64,000 bases of DNA from Enterococcus quebecensis (GTDB taxonomy: Bacteria; Bacillota; Bacilli; Lactobacillales; Enterococcaceae): assembly GCF_001730365.1 (NCBI RefSeq), contig NZ_MIKB01000001.1, forward strand, positions 124,001 through 188,000, written 5' to 3'. Positions 54,638 through 63,331 of this stretch are shown here, in pieces (the stretch's first letter is position 1; every line of letters begins with the position of its first letter). The notes below the pieces were generated by a model. The model was not told where the DNA came from. It saw nothing but the letters and a program-made list of their open reading frames with translations, and made no database searches. Position numbers and translations under genes: made by a program.

Positions 54638-56710
54638 TTAATTGCGTATGCGTAATGTCATTGCATTTGCTGCAACAATTACTGTGCTCAGAGACATCAA
54701 AATCGCTCCTACCGCTGGATTTAATAAAATCCCCCAAGGTGCTAAAATACCAGCAGCAAGTGGAATCGCAATAATGTTATAGCCTGCTCCCCACCAAAGA
54801 TTTTGGATCATTTTTCGCTTTGTTTGTTTACCTAAATCTAGAAAACGCAGAATATCTTCTGGATCACTATCCGTTAATACAACATCAGCTGAATCAATCG
54901 CTACATCTGTCCCAGCACCAATTGCAACGCCAATGGTTGCTCTGACTAAACTAGGAGCATCATTGATTCCATCACCTACCATCATCACTTTTTTTCCTTC
55001 GCTTACAAATGTTTGAATGAATTTTTCTTTATCTTCAGGTAATAACTCACCGTAATATTCATTAATTCCTAAATAATGTGCCACTGCCTCCGCTGCTACT
55101 TTATTATCCCCTGTCAACATTATTGGTGTGATCCCTTGTTCATCCAAATTAGTTATAAATTGTTTTGCTTCTGGTTTCACCTTGTCCCCTAAAGCAATCA
55201 TAGCAACTAATTCGCCATCAATAATCAAGTAACTTATCGTATTGCCTTGTTCTTGATAACTTTGTTTCAATGAGCGATCAAATAGTATGTTTAAACGGTC
55301 TACCTCTTTCTCATTAACAATTTTAATTTCCATTTTATTGACTTTACCAGTAAGTCCTACACCAGAAATACTTTGAAGATTTTCAACTTTATCTGGTGAA
55401 ATGTTTTTCTCTTCTAGATAATCCATGATGCCACTAGCTATGGGATGATTTGCATTTTTTTCCAAAGCCCCAATAATGCTCAGTATTTCTTCTTTCGTTC
55501 TGTCTTTGACAATCATTTCAAGCCCGGTTACAGAAAATTTACCTTCCGTCAGTGTACCTGTCTTATCTAACATAATATATTGAATATTATTTGCTTGTTC
55601 CAACGCATCCCGATTCTTTAATAATAATCCGTTTTTAGCAGCAATTGAAGTTGATCTAGCCACAACCAAAGGTATCGCTAAACCTAATGCATGAGGACAT
55701 GCGATGACAAAGACTGTTACCATCCGTTCAAAAGCAATACCTATGTCCTTATCAACAATCAACCAAATTATAAACGATACAAGTCCAGCACCGAGAGCTA
55801 TAAAAAATAACCACTTCGCTACTTGATCGGATAAAGATTCTAATTTTGATTTTTCAGTTTGTGCCTTTTTGACCATATCCATAACTTTTGAAAGGTAACC
55901 AGTTTCACCAGTTCCAGTCACTATTATTTCAATCATTCCATTGCCATTGATGGAACCACCAATCACTTTGTCATTTTTATTTTTTTCGATTGTTTTCGAT
56001 TCCCCAGTAACCACTGATTCATCAACTAATGTATGCCCTTTGGTAATTACCCCATCAGCAGGAATTTTATCTCCCGCTGAAATGATTAAGCAATCATTTA
56101 CTTGGACTTGATTCAATGGTATTTCCTCTGTAATACCATCATTATTCACTCTTTTAACTTTTTCAGGTAAAAGTTCAGCCATTTTCTGTAAAGCATCGCC
56201 TGCATTTGAAACAGCGTTCATCTCAATCCAATGTCCTAAGAGCATGATAACGATCAACGTAGCTAACTCCCAGAAAAAATCCATCACATGACTTTGAGGA
56301 AACAATTTATTCATAATAAATGCGTACAGACTGTAAAAATAAGAGACTGAAATTCCCATAGTAATTAAAGTCATCATTGCGGGATTTTTTTGTCTCAGTT
56401 CCATCTGCGCACCTTTTAAAAATGGTTCCCCACCATAAAAAAACAAAATCGAAGCTAAAATTAGAACTAACCACTCTGAACCTGTAAAAGTAAATTGAAA
56501 AGGTAAATCAACACCCATCATCGGTGATATAAAAATGATTGGTATCGCCAAAACAAGTGAAAACCAAAGCTTTTTCTTGAAGTTACCCATGTGCATAGAA
56601 TGATCCTCACTAGACATTCGTAAATGCTTTCGGTTATCCCTTATACTTTGATCCGTAGTTTCTATTTCAGAGCTTTGATGATTTACATGTTTTTCTTCAT
56701 CGTTGTTCAT
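54638..56710 (-). CDS. copB: CopB-type copper/silver P-type ATPase
   Basis: This 690-aa P1B ATPase has a His-rich N-terminus (HVNHQ, DHSMHMG), eight membrane helices and the CPH motif (in VIACPHALGLAIP, near 336-348) typical of CopB-type exporters rather than CPC of CopA. The phosphorylation site DKTGTLTEG, the TGES loop and GDGINDAP are intact. It should export copper or silver. No copY, copA or copZ lies nearby and no TACA-N2-TGTA cop box is visible in the 180 nt upstream. It starts at ATG with AAGGAA upstream. Confidence 0.9.
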   Translation of the reverse strand: MNNDEEKHVNHQSSEIETTDQSIRDNRKHLRMSSEDHSMHMGNFKKKLWFSLVLAIPIIFISPMMGVDLPFQFTFTGSEWLVLILASILFFYGGEPFLKGAQMELRQKNPAMMTLITMGISVSYFYSLYAFIMNKLFPQSHVMDFFWELATLIVIMLLGHWIEMNAVSNAGDALQKMAELLPEKVKRVNNDGITEEIPLNQVQVNDCLIISAGDKIPADGVITKGHTLVDESVVTGESKTIEKNKNDKVIGGSINGNGMIEIIVTGTGETGYLSKVMDMVKKAQTEKSKLESLSDQVAKWLFFIALGAGLVSFIIWLIVDKDIGIAFERMVTVFVIACPHALGLAIPLVVARSTSIAAKNGLLLKNRDALEQANNIQYIMLDKTGTLTEGKFSVTGLEMIVKDRTKEEILSIIGALEKNANHPIASGIMDYLEEKNISPDKVENLQSISGVGLTGKVNKMEIKIVNEKEVDRLNILFDRSLKQSYQEQGNTISYLIIDGELVAMIALGDKVKPEAKQFITNLDEQGITPIMLTGDNKVAAEAVAHYLGINEYYGELLPEDKEKFIQTFVSEGKKVMMVGDGINDAPSLVRATIGVAIGAGTDVAIDSADVVLTDSDPEDILRFLDLGKQTKRKMIQNLWWGAGYNIIAIPLAAGILAPWGILLNPAVGAILMSLSTVIVAANAMTLRIRN

Positions 56711-56891
56711 TCCAATTCCTTCTTTCCTTGTTTGACATTTAGCTATGCGCTAGACATCTTTTCGAACAATTCTTATTGAAGAAACGACTATTCTTTTTTA
56801 AGCATAGCACAACATATCCTTCTATTAAAACAAAGTCTCTTATTCATAGAAACGGTTATTCTTTGCGTATCTTAACTGTAGATATTCTTTT

Positions 56892-57455
56892 TCAATGCCA
56901 AGTATAACTTTTTAATAACCAAATTGCATAAGCTTTTTTTTCTTTGATCTTCCTATACTTTCGGCTAAAAGAATCCTTGATATATCTGTATACACTTTTC
57001 GCTGATTCCTGCTTTATTTCCATATACATTTGCTTTATAGCTTTTCGGTTTGCTCTATATTTTTTGCGATTGCCCCCGGTAAAACTATAAAAAATATCAA
57101 TACCCTCTGAATTTTTCGTTATTGGCGAGTGAAGAAGCAGCTCATTTTGTGTCCTTTTTAAATTTTTAAGTAATTCCTCTGTTACTTGTTTATCTAGATT
57201 TTGCTTTATAATCATTTTGCATAGTCTCGTATACTCAATCTTAACAACATGATTATATACATGACTTGCGTAATCGACACCTTTATATAAAATGTTTGCA
57301 CTAAAAGACATATTTACCAACAATTTATACTGCCGAATATACGTTTCTTCCATTTTTAAGTTGTTCTCTTGGTTAGGAATCTCTTTATTCAACTTTTCCA
57401 AAAACTGATACAGAAGATGATTTTTTTGTTCCTCAATCCTACTTATTTTTTTCAT
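56892..57455 (-). CDS. Hypothetical basic helical protein, 187 aa
   Basis: I do not recognise a family. The protein is soluble, very rich in Lys, Tyr and Asn, and mostly helical, with a strongly basic C-terminal third (SFSRKYRKIKEKKAYAIW). I chose the ATG at 57455, with AAGGAGG 8 nt upstream, over longer frames. It is divergent from an XRE regulator across a 320-nt control region. High AT content and lack of relatives known to me suggest horizontal origin. Confidence 0.58.
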   Translation of the reverse strand: MKKISRIEEQKNHLLYQFLEKLNKEIPNQENNLKMEETYIRQYKLLVNMSFSANILYKGVDYASHVYNHVVKIEYTRLCKMIIKQNLDKQVTEELLKNLKRTQNELLLHSPITKNSEGIDIFYSFTGGNRKKYRANRKAIKQMYMEIKQESAKSVYRYIKDSFSRKYRKIKEKKAYAIWLLKSYTWH

Positions 57456-57502
57456 TTTCATTTCCTCCTTATTAATGAATGTTTTTCGGTATTTTTTATA
57501 GA

Positions 57503-57593
57503 AAATGATAGTGAAAATAAATATGTTCATATTTAAATATATAATTTTAAGTCAACTATAAAAAATAAACATGAATATCTGTCACTATCATTT
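57503..57593. repeat. Inverted repeat in the divergent control region
   Basis: AAATGATAGTGA (57503-57514) recurs as its exact complement TCACTATCATTT (57582-57593), 67 nt apart. Weaker symmetry continues inward (ATGTTCATAT and AACATGAATAT). It lies between the basic-protein gene and the XRE regulator and may be operators for that regulator. The remaining 57594-57775 holds only a possible TATAGT -10 with a CTCTT/AAGAG hairpin. Confidence 0.5.
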
Positions 57594-57775
57594 AGAATAC
57601 AACCTCTTTAAATCAAAAAAACAAAAAATCACAACACAACCAATTGAATATATTTCGGTATAAAAAACTATATCATCTTATGAAAAAAAACGCAAGAACA
57701 AAATGAAAAAAAAACGGTACACCTCTTCCTTAAAGAGTGATATAGTATAAGAAAGAATTTATAGGAGGAATTATT

Positions 57776-58594
57776 TTGGAAGTAGATTTAATTGCAGCTG
57801 GAAAAAGAATCAGGGAAATTAGAAATCACCATAAATATTCAATGGCGCGCTTTTCAAAATTAGTTGGAAATTCCAGTGCTAGTACAGTAAATAATTGGGA
57901 AAAAGGCAATAATTTACCCAACCAAGACAGGTTAGAAAAGCTCGCTATTCTCGGTAATACAACAATTGATTGGATTCGTTATGGAGAATTCGAAGACTAT
58001 GTAGCTCGTTTATTGATAGAAGCAAATTTAAGAAAAAAACTTGATAAAAAACAGTTCCAACAATTAATTCAGACGCTTAAAAAACAAAAAATCACCTACT
58101 CTCAAGATTTGAAGATTCTGACTGTGGCAAATGAGCTATTTCCAGATTTATTTGAAACAAATTATAAAGCTATATTCTCAGAGGAAAGTGATAGTCTTAT
58201 TTCAGAAGATTCTACAACGTATAGAATTGAGCAAAATGATCGTTACAGAAACGATTTTCTGCCCAGAATAGAAGAACTATTGCATGATTCTAGCCAAAAA
58301 GAAATAAATGCTACTGTATTATTTCGTACTTTCGATATGCTAAAGCGAACGGAATCAAATAAACACTTTCCAGCAATTCCTCAAATTTTTACTATATTAT
58401 CAGATATTGTAACTAATGACGTATCTTATAGAAATAAACCTACTTCAAAAGTAGTTGATTATGCTGAGCTTACAAAAAATAATCACAAAGGAAAACAACT
58501 ATCTGAAAATACGGTGAAAAAAAAATATGCACAAGCAAAAAAAGACTTAGCCGATTTACTAGATGATTTTTATTCCGAATACAATGATAAATGA
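57776..58594 (+). CDS. XRE-family helix-turn-helix regulator, 272 aa
   Basis: The N-terminal XRE helix-turn-helix (residues about 8-65; GKRIREIRNHHKYSMARFSK, then GNSSASTVNNWEKGNNLP) is followed by a long helical region of no known domain with a charged C-terminus (KKKYAQAKKDLADLLDD). The start is TTG with AGGAGG 7 nt upstream. It is divergent from the basic protein gene and may bind the inverted repeat between them. The ligand or signal is unknown. Confidence 0.8.
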   Translation: MEVDLIAAGKRIREIRNHHKYSMARFSKLVGNSSASTVNNWEKGNNLPNQDRLEKLAILGNTTIDWIRYGEFEDYVARLLIEANLRKKLDKKQFQQLIQTLKKQKITYSQDLKILTVANELFPDLFETNYKAIFSEESDSLISEDSTTYRIEQNDRYRNDFLPRIEELLHDSSQKEINATVLFRTFDMLKRTESNKHFPAIPQIFTILSDIVTNDVSYRNKPTSKVVDYAELTKNNHKGKQLSENTVKKKYAQAKKDLADLLDDFYSEYNDK

Positions 58595-58846
58595 TGTATT
58601 TATCCATTCCTGATCTGCCTGAAAACTGCTCTCTCTCATTAACTATAAGTATCATATATTACAATTAGATGATAAGTTTGTTTCCAGATTTTAAATTTCA
58701 ACTTTTTTCATTACGCTTGTACTTAAGATATGATTATTCTTCACCCCCTATGTTATACTTTATCTTGTGTAATTGAAGATTACTGACGATGATTTTTTAT
58801 AATATCATGCGTTCAAATACGATTAATAAAAAGCGGGGAATATTCT

Positions 58847-60115
58847 TTGAAGAAAAAAATACTAGTTACACTTTCATTTATTTTATTAGTAAATGTTGCA
58901 CCCATAAGTGTCTTAGCAGAAGATGTTGATCAAAAAATTAACAATCAAAATAAAAAAATAGAAGATATCGTGAAAAATGAAAAAGATGCTAAAGCTTACT
59001 TGGCAACTTTAGAAAATGAAATAACCACCATCGAAACCGAATATCAAACTGTTCTTTCTGAAAAGCAAAAGCATGAAAAAGAAATGAATAAACTAAATAC
59101 TGATATCTTAAATTTAGAAACAAAAATCAAAAAAAGAAATGAACAACTACAAGCCCAAGCTAGAGTTACTCAAACCAATCGTGAACAAGAATCTGTACTG
59201 ACAGTTATACTAAGTGCAAATTCGATTTCCGATGCGGTTTCAAAAGCTATAGCTGTTAACACCATAATAACAGCCAACAACGATATTTTAACAGCCCAAA
59301 AAAACGACAAAAAAGACCTTGATCAGTTAAAAGTTTCATTAACACAAACCCTGAAAACACTTGAAAAGAAAACAGGAGAACTTGAACAAAAAGAAGCTGC
59401 CTTAGCAGAAGCAAAACTTGAACAAAATGTAAAAATCAACGAAATTGCTGCAAGTCTTGCTACTGAAACAGCTGAAAAAAATAAGTTCGTTAAACAAAAA
59501 GAAGAAGCCGTTAAAAGAAAAGAAGCTCAATTAAAAGCGATTGCTGAAGAAAAGAAAAAAGAAGCCGAAGCTAAGTCTTTAGCTGAAAAACAAGCAAAAG
59601 CAGCACAAGAACAGGCAGCTTCTAACCAATCAACAGAAAAAGAACAATCAGCAACTGTTCCAGATACAAATATTGGTGCTGACAACAACCAACAAATCCC
59701 TACTCCTCCAACATCATCTGGCGGTTGGTCTGCTCCTGTAGCAGGTATGAATATTACTAGTGGATTTGGCGGACGAGAAGATCCTACTGGTATTTCCGGA
59801 TCATTCCATGATGGTATTGATTTTAGCGGAGCAAGTGGTACACCGATTATGGCAGCTCGATCTGGTGAAGTTGTCAGCGCAAATTACAGCGGTATGGCTG
59901 GAAATCATGTTGTAATCAAACACGATAATGGTTACTATTCATATTATCTACACATGAGCAGTTTAAGTGTTTCAGCTGGACAATCAGTTAGCGCCGGTCA
60001 AAATTTAGGTGGCATGGGAACAACAGGTAATTCAACTGGTGTTCACTTACACTTTAGTATTTCAACAGGATTGTGGAGCGGTTTTGTTAATCCAGCACCA
60101 TTTCTTGGTCTATAA
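58847..60115 (+). CDS. Secreted M23 (LytM) peptidase with coiled coil
   Basis: The 422-aa protein has a signal peptide (1-24, ending VLA), a long coiled coil (about 27-260), a Gln/Pro/Thr linker (about 262-295) and a C-terminal LytM domain (about 300-420). Zinc and catalytic residues lie in FHDGIDFSG and HLHFS, with YSYYLHMSSL between, so it should be an active peptidoglycan endopeptidase. The layout is that of EnvC/CwlO-like hydrolases that act in cell separation. It starts with TTG after GGGGA. A TATACT -10-like box lies near 58752. Confidence 0.9.
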   Translation: MKKKILVTLSFILLVNVAPISVLAEDVDQKINNQNKKIEDIVKNEKDAKAYLATLENEITTIETEYQTVLSEKQKHEKEMNKLNTDILNLETKIKKRNEQLQAQARVTQTNREQESVLTVILSANSISDAVSKAIAVNTIITANNDILTAQKNDKKDLDQLKVSLTQTLKTLEKKTGELEQKEAALAEAKLEQNVKINEIAASLATETAEKNKFVKQKEEAVKRKEAQLKAIAEEKKKEAEAKSLAEKQAKAAQEQAASNQSTEKEQSATVPDTNIGADNNQQIPTPPTSSGGWSAPVAGMNITSGFGGREDPTGISGSFHDGIDFSGASGTPIMAARSGEVVSANYSGMAGNHVVIKHDNGYYSYYLHMSSLSVSAGQSVSAGQNLGGMGTTGNSTGVHLHFSISTGLWSGFVNPAPFLGL

Positions 60116-60123
60116 AGAAAGAA

Positions 60124-60169
60124 TAAACGATAAGAATTCCGCACTCTGTTGAATTCTTATCGTTTTTTT
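60124..60169 (+). terminator. Terminator of the M23 peptidase gene
   Basis: AAACGATAAGAATTC pairs perfectly with GAATTCTTATCGTTT, followed by T. Confidence 0.88.
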
Positions 60170-60253
60170 ATTATGTTATTGATATCTTTTATCCATTTCA
60201 ATTCGTTTAACCTCTTTCATGGAACGTGTTATAATGAGGATAGATAAAGAAAG

Positions 60254-60700
60254 GTGCTGATTGAAATGTTCGATAACTACTCAAACATCTTAGTTGCTAT
60301 GGATGGTTCAAAAAATTCTGAGTTGGCTTTACAGTATGGTGTGGCTATTGCAAAAGAAAAAAATGCTACCTTATATTTATTATCAGTCGTAGATGAAAAC
60401 GCAATTAGCCATAGCTCATATGCTTACTCAAAAGTACTTGCTGAAGAAAAAGAAGCCATCGAAAAAGAGCTACTAAAAAATATTTATTATGCTACCCAAG
60501 AAGGTTTAAATGATGTGATTCCGATTGTTGAGATAGGTAATCCAAAGGAAATGATTTCAACAGTTGTGCCTAGAGATCAAGCAATCGATTTGATTATTGT
60601 TGGTTCTACAGGTAAAGGCATGATTCAATCTAATCAACTTGGAACCACAACAAGTTATGTCGTTCAATATGCGCCTTGTAATGTTCTTGTTGTGAAATAG
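60254..60700 (+). CDS. Universal stress protein (UspA family)
   Basis: The 148-aa cytosolic protein has the Usp start ILVAMDGSKNSELAL (residues 12-26) and the ATP-binding GSTGKG...GTTTSYVV motif near 117-136, so it is probably an ATP-binding type. The first six residues look like an extension; ATG at 60269-60271 region is not better supported. The GTG/ATG choice is limited: GTGCTGATTGAAATGTTC gives an alternative ATG at 60266 with AAAGGTGCTGA upstream. Its specific role is unknown. Confidence 0.9.
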   Translation: MLIEMFDNYSNILVAMDGSKNSELALQYGVAIAKEKNATLYLLSVVDENAISHSSYAYSKVLAEEKEAIEKELLKNIYYATQEGLNDVIPIVEIGNPKEMISTVVPRDQAIDLIIVGSTGKGMIQSNQLGTTTSYVVQYAPCNVLVVK

Positions 60701-60720
60701 TCTCTTGTCTATTAAAAATA

Positions 60721-60756
60721 GGCATATAAAAAAGTCGTAGTTACTTTTTATATGCC
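60721..60756. terminator. Hairpin after the universal stress gene
   Basis: GGCATATAAAAA pairs with TTTTTATATGCC. No T run follows on the plus strand. Confidence 0.5.
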
Positions 60757-60769
60757 CTATCAACGAAAT

Positions 60770-60817
60770 AATTGAATGAAGCTGAAAATATATCTAGCTT
60801 CATTCAGTTATTTTTTT
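60770..60817 (+). terminator. Terminator of the universal stress gene
   Basis: AATTGAATGAAGCT pairs with AGCTTCATTCAGTT, followed by ATTTTTTT. Confidence 0.82.
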
Positions 60818-61188
60818 AGTCCATTCTTATTTACTTACCTCTAAACAATCCAATGGCAATTCCCAAAACACTGGAAGCTTTCACTAGTATACTGACTAAA
60901 ACCATTAACGTTGTTCGCTCTATGTAATTCCTGCTCAAAAAAACTCAAGCATCAAATCCAAAATTAGAAAAGAATTTTATAAGATACTTGATCTATTTAT
61001 TTATTATCAGATTAATTGACATAACCATTTTCTGCGTTACTTTATATTCATAGCAGTGTGTTGATTATTTAGATTTTTATTCAGGCAATTTCCAACTTAA
61101 AATATTCAAGTAAATTAATAATATGTGACAACCCATTCTCCTTATGCTTTCATATATTAAATCGGCATTATAAACAGCTAGTTCTTTT
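60818..61188. other. Intergenic region at the probable edge of an integrated element
   Basis: Between the stress gene and the integrase I see no tRNA and no gene with a ribosome site. One small minus-strand reading frame (60831-60938, TTG start, or 60831-60905 from ATG) encodes a very hydrophobic peptide of 35 or 24 residues ending FRGK. The left attachment site of the integrase, if in the window, should lie here, but no repeat can be matched without the right end. Confidence 0.3.
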
Positions 61189-62313
61189 TTATTCAGACAT
61201 TTTTTCACTCATTAATTGATCTATTTTATAAATGGCTTTTTGCCGACTTTCTAACAATGAATCCGCATACGTATCCAAAGTCATCTTAGCAGAAGTATGA
61301 CCAAGCAACTTACTAAGACTTGAAATGTCCACACCATTTTCTAAACATCTAGTTGCAAAAGTATGTCGCAAGGAGTGAAAACGAATATTTTGTATTCCTG
61401 CTGCTTTTACAACTTTTTTAAAACGATATCTGATAACTCTAGGTTCCGTCATTTTATTTTTACATGAAACGACATAACTAGACATTGAAATGACTTTTTT
61501 CGTAAGTAAGTATTTTTTTAAATTTTCGGCCAACGGTACAATTCGATAAGAATTATCAGTTTTAGGTATACCGACAAACACTTCCGTTTTATTGCCCTCT
61601 TTTTTTTTGCTATTTACTCTATAAATTGTTCGATTTACATAAATAATACCTGTTTCAAAATCGATATCCGACCATTTTAGACCGCTTATTTCACCAATTC
61701 GAAGCCCCGAATACAATGCTAATATAATTGCAGAGCAACCCTTCTCCTGAAAAGCAAACTGTTCCAACTTTTTTTGCTCACTACTTGTTAAAGATGTTTT
61801 TCGTGACTTACATTTCTTATATGGGATTTTGATATTTTGACAGGGATTGGATGCAATAATATTTTGAGTATTTGCCTCTTCAAGTATCTTTTTTAATAAA
61901 ATGAAAACATTGTTCATTGTACCATATGATAAGTTTAACTCTTTCAAAAATTTAACATAGGACCTGATATCCTCACTATCTAAATCGAATAATCTTTTTT
62001 CTCCAAAATAAGATAAGATATATTTATCTATTAACCATTCATAATTAAAAAAAGTAGATTGTTTTACTGTGTTTTTTTTATGATGATACAACCAATAGGT
62101 CGTCCATTCTTTCATATCCCTATCGAATAATTTTTTGTTTTTTGATTCTGCATACTGTGCTTTCAAAACAATCAATTTAGATTTCACCTCTAAATAACGT
62201 TTACCATAAGTATATCCATAAATAATTCTACCTTTACTATCTCTGTTTTTTATATATCTCCCTTCCCATCTACCATCTTTTCTTTTATAAATGTTCTCTC
62301 CTTTTTTTGGCAT
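61189..62313 (-). CDS. Tyrosine recombinase (phage/ICE-type integrase)
   Basis: The 374-aa integrase has an N-terminal arm-binding part (1-60), a SAM-like core-binding domain (about 65-165) and a catalytic domain with Arg in ALYSGLRIGEISG, HSLRHTFATR, the LLGHTS His and the Tyr nucleophile in TLDTYAD near 355. All catalytic residues are intact. I chose the ATG at 62313, with GAGAGGAG 6 nt upstream. It marks the edge of an integrated element that probably extends to the right past the window. Confidence 0.93.
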   Translation of the reverse strand: MPKKGENIYKRKDGRWEGRYIKNRDSKGRIIYGYTYGKRYLEVKSKLIVLKAQYAESKNKKLFDRDMKEWTTYWLYHHKKNTVKQSTFFNYEWLIDKYILSYFGEKRLFDLDSEDIRSYVKFLKELNLSYGTMNNVFILLKKILEEANTQNIIASNPCQNIKIPYKKCKSRKTSLTSSEQKKLEQFAFQEKGCSAIILALYSGLRIGEISGLKWSDIDFETGIIYVNRTIYRVNSKKKEGNKTEVFVGIPKTDNSYRIVPLAENLKKYLLTKKVISMSSYVVSCKNKMTEPRVIRYRFKKVVKAAGIQNIRFHSLRHTFATRCLENGVDISSLSKLLGHTSAKMTLDTYADSLLESRQKAIYKIDQLMSEKMSE

Positions 62314-62631
62314 TAAATACTCCTCTCTACTCATCAATATTTTCAGTATTACTCATTTAATCAACGATCAATCGCCATATAAAATGATTAGAAATACAAA
62401 ACCATCCAACATCCACACCAATAAAATAACATTATAAATAAATAGACCAAACTAAATATACCTTATATTTTGGATTAAAAAAACCAATTATTGATATTTA
62501 TTTATCATTTAAAGTAAACTAAACGTTTTATATACCTATTTAATTCCCAGATCACAAAAGAATTTTAACTGTTTTTGTGTTATATTTATACAAAAAAAAC
62601 ACTAGACAACTTTATTAAATAAAGATAAAAA
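62314..62631. other. Very AT-rich intergenic region before the integrase
   Basis: I see no gene or clear repeat. It may contain arm-type integrase sites or an excisionase remnant, but nothing specific can be supported. Confidence 0.25.
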
Positions 62632-62667
62632 AACGAACGAAATGAATTGACATCCATTTCGTTCGTT
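62632..62667 (-). terminator. Terminator of the secreted-protein gene
   Basis: AACGAACGAAATG pairs perfectly with CATTTCGTTCGTT, with T or A runs on both sides. Confidence 0.85.
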
Positions 62668-62723
62668 ATTTTTTTATATAATAATAGTTTTCAAACGGGC
62701 ACTCATAGTTAATTAGTTAATTT

Positions 62724-63077
62724 TTATTTGTTTGTTTTACAACCGCAGAACTTATACACATGTAAATAATTTCCTGTTGCATTTCCTTTTGCATCATATT
62801 CTGGTGTTGATGAGATTAATTTTGAACAACAGTCATAGTACTTCAAACCATTATGTTTTACGTAAATTTTTGCATATTTTGTAGTAGTTTCACTATCTGT
62901 AACAACTGTTACTTCACCTTTAAGTAATACTTTATTGGCTTTTTTTACTGATGTTACTGTTGTTTGATCATCGCTAAATCTATTTTTTGATGTAGCTTCT
63001 GCACTTTGACCTCCAAATCCTAACATGATGAATAGTCCCATTGCTAATGAAATAGCAATTACAATTTTCTTTTTCAA
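62724..63077 (-). CDS. Small secreted protein with four cysteines
   Basis: The 117-aa product has a typical signal peptide (1-29, cleavage likely after AEA). The mature part of about 88 residues is basic, beta-rich and has a CC pair (near residue 84) and a CGC pair close to the C-terminus (about 112-114). They could form two disulphides, unusual in low-GC Firmicutes. I do not recognise a family. A bacteriocin-like, adhesin or enzyme-inhibitor role is possible but unproven. AAGGAG lies before the ATG. Confidence 0.65.
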   Translation of the reverse strand: MKKKIVIAISLAMGLFIMLGFGGQSAEATSKNRFSDDQTTVTSVKKANKVLLKGEVTVVTDSETTTKYAKIYVKHNGLKYYDCCSKLISSTPEYDAKGNATGNYLHVYKFCGCKTNK

Positions 63078-63331
63078 ATTACAACATCTCCTTATAGTAT
63101 AGATTACTTTTGAGCGACCGTTTATAAAACTAAAACTATCAAATGATATAGAAAGATTACTAGAATAATCCTGACCGTACTAGATTTCCTGAGAATAATA
63201 TTCTAAGCTCTTTCTTTAATATGTGGACTATTTATCCTATGAAAAACATCCCAACATATGTAGCGAATTGCCCTGTTTGTTTATAACTACTATGTCTTTT
63301 TTATCAAGCCAATATTTATTGGCTCGGATAG

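Noticed and set aside
58650-58846. WalR-type box before the M23 peptidase
   Set aside because: TGTTAT and TGTAAT occur but are 11 nt apart instead of 5, so the match to the WalR direct repeat fails; only an unassigned GTAAT/ATTAC hairpin remains.
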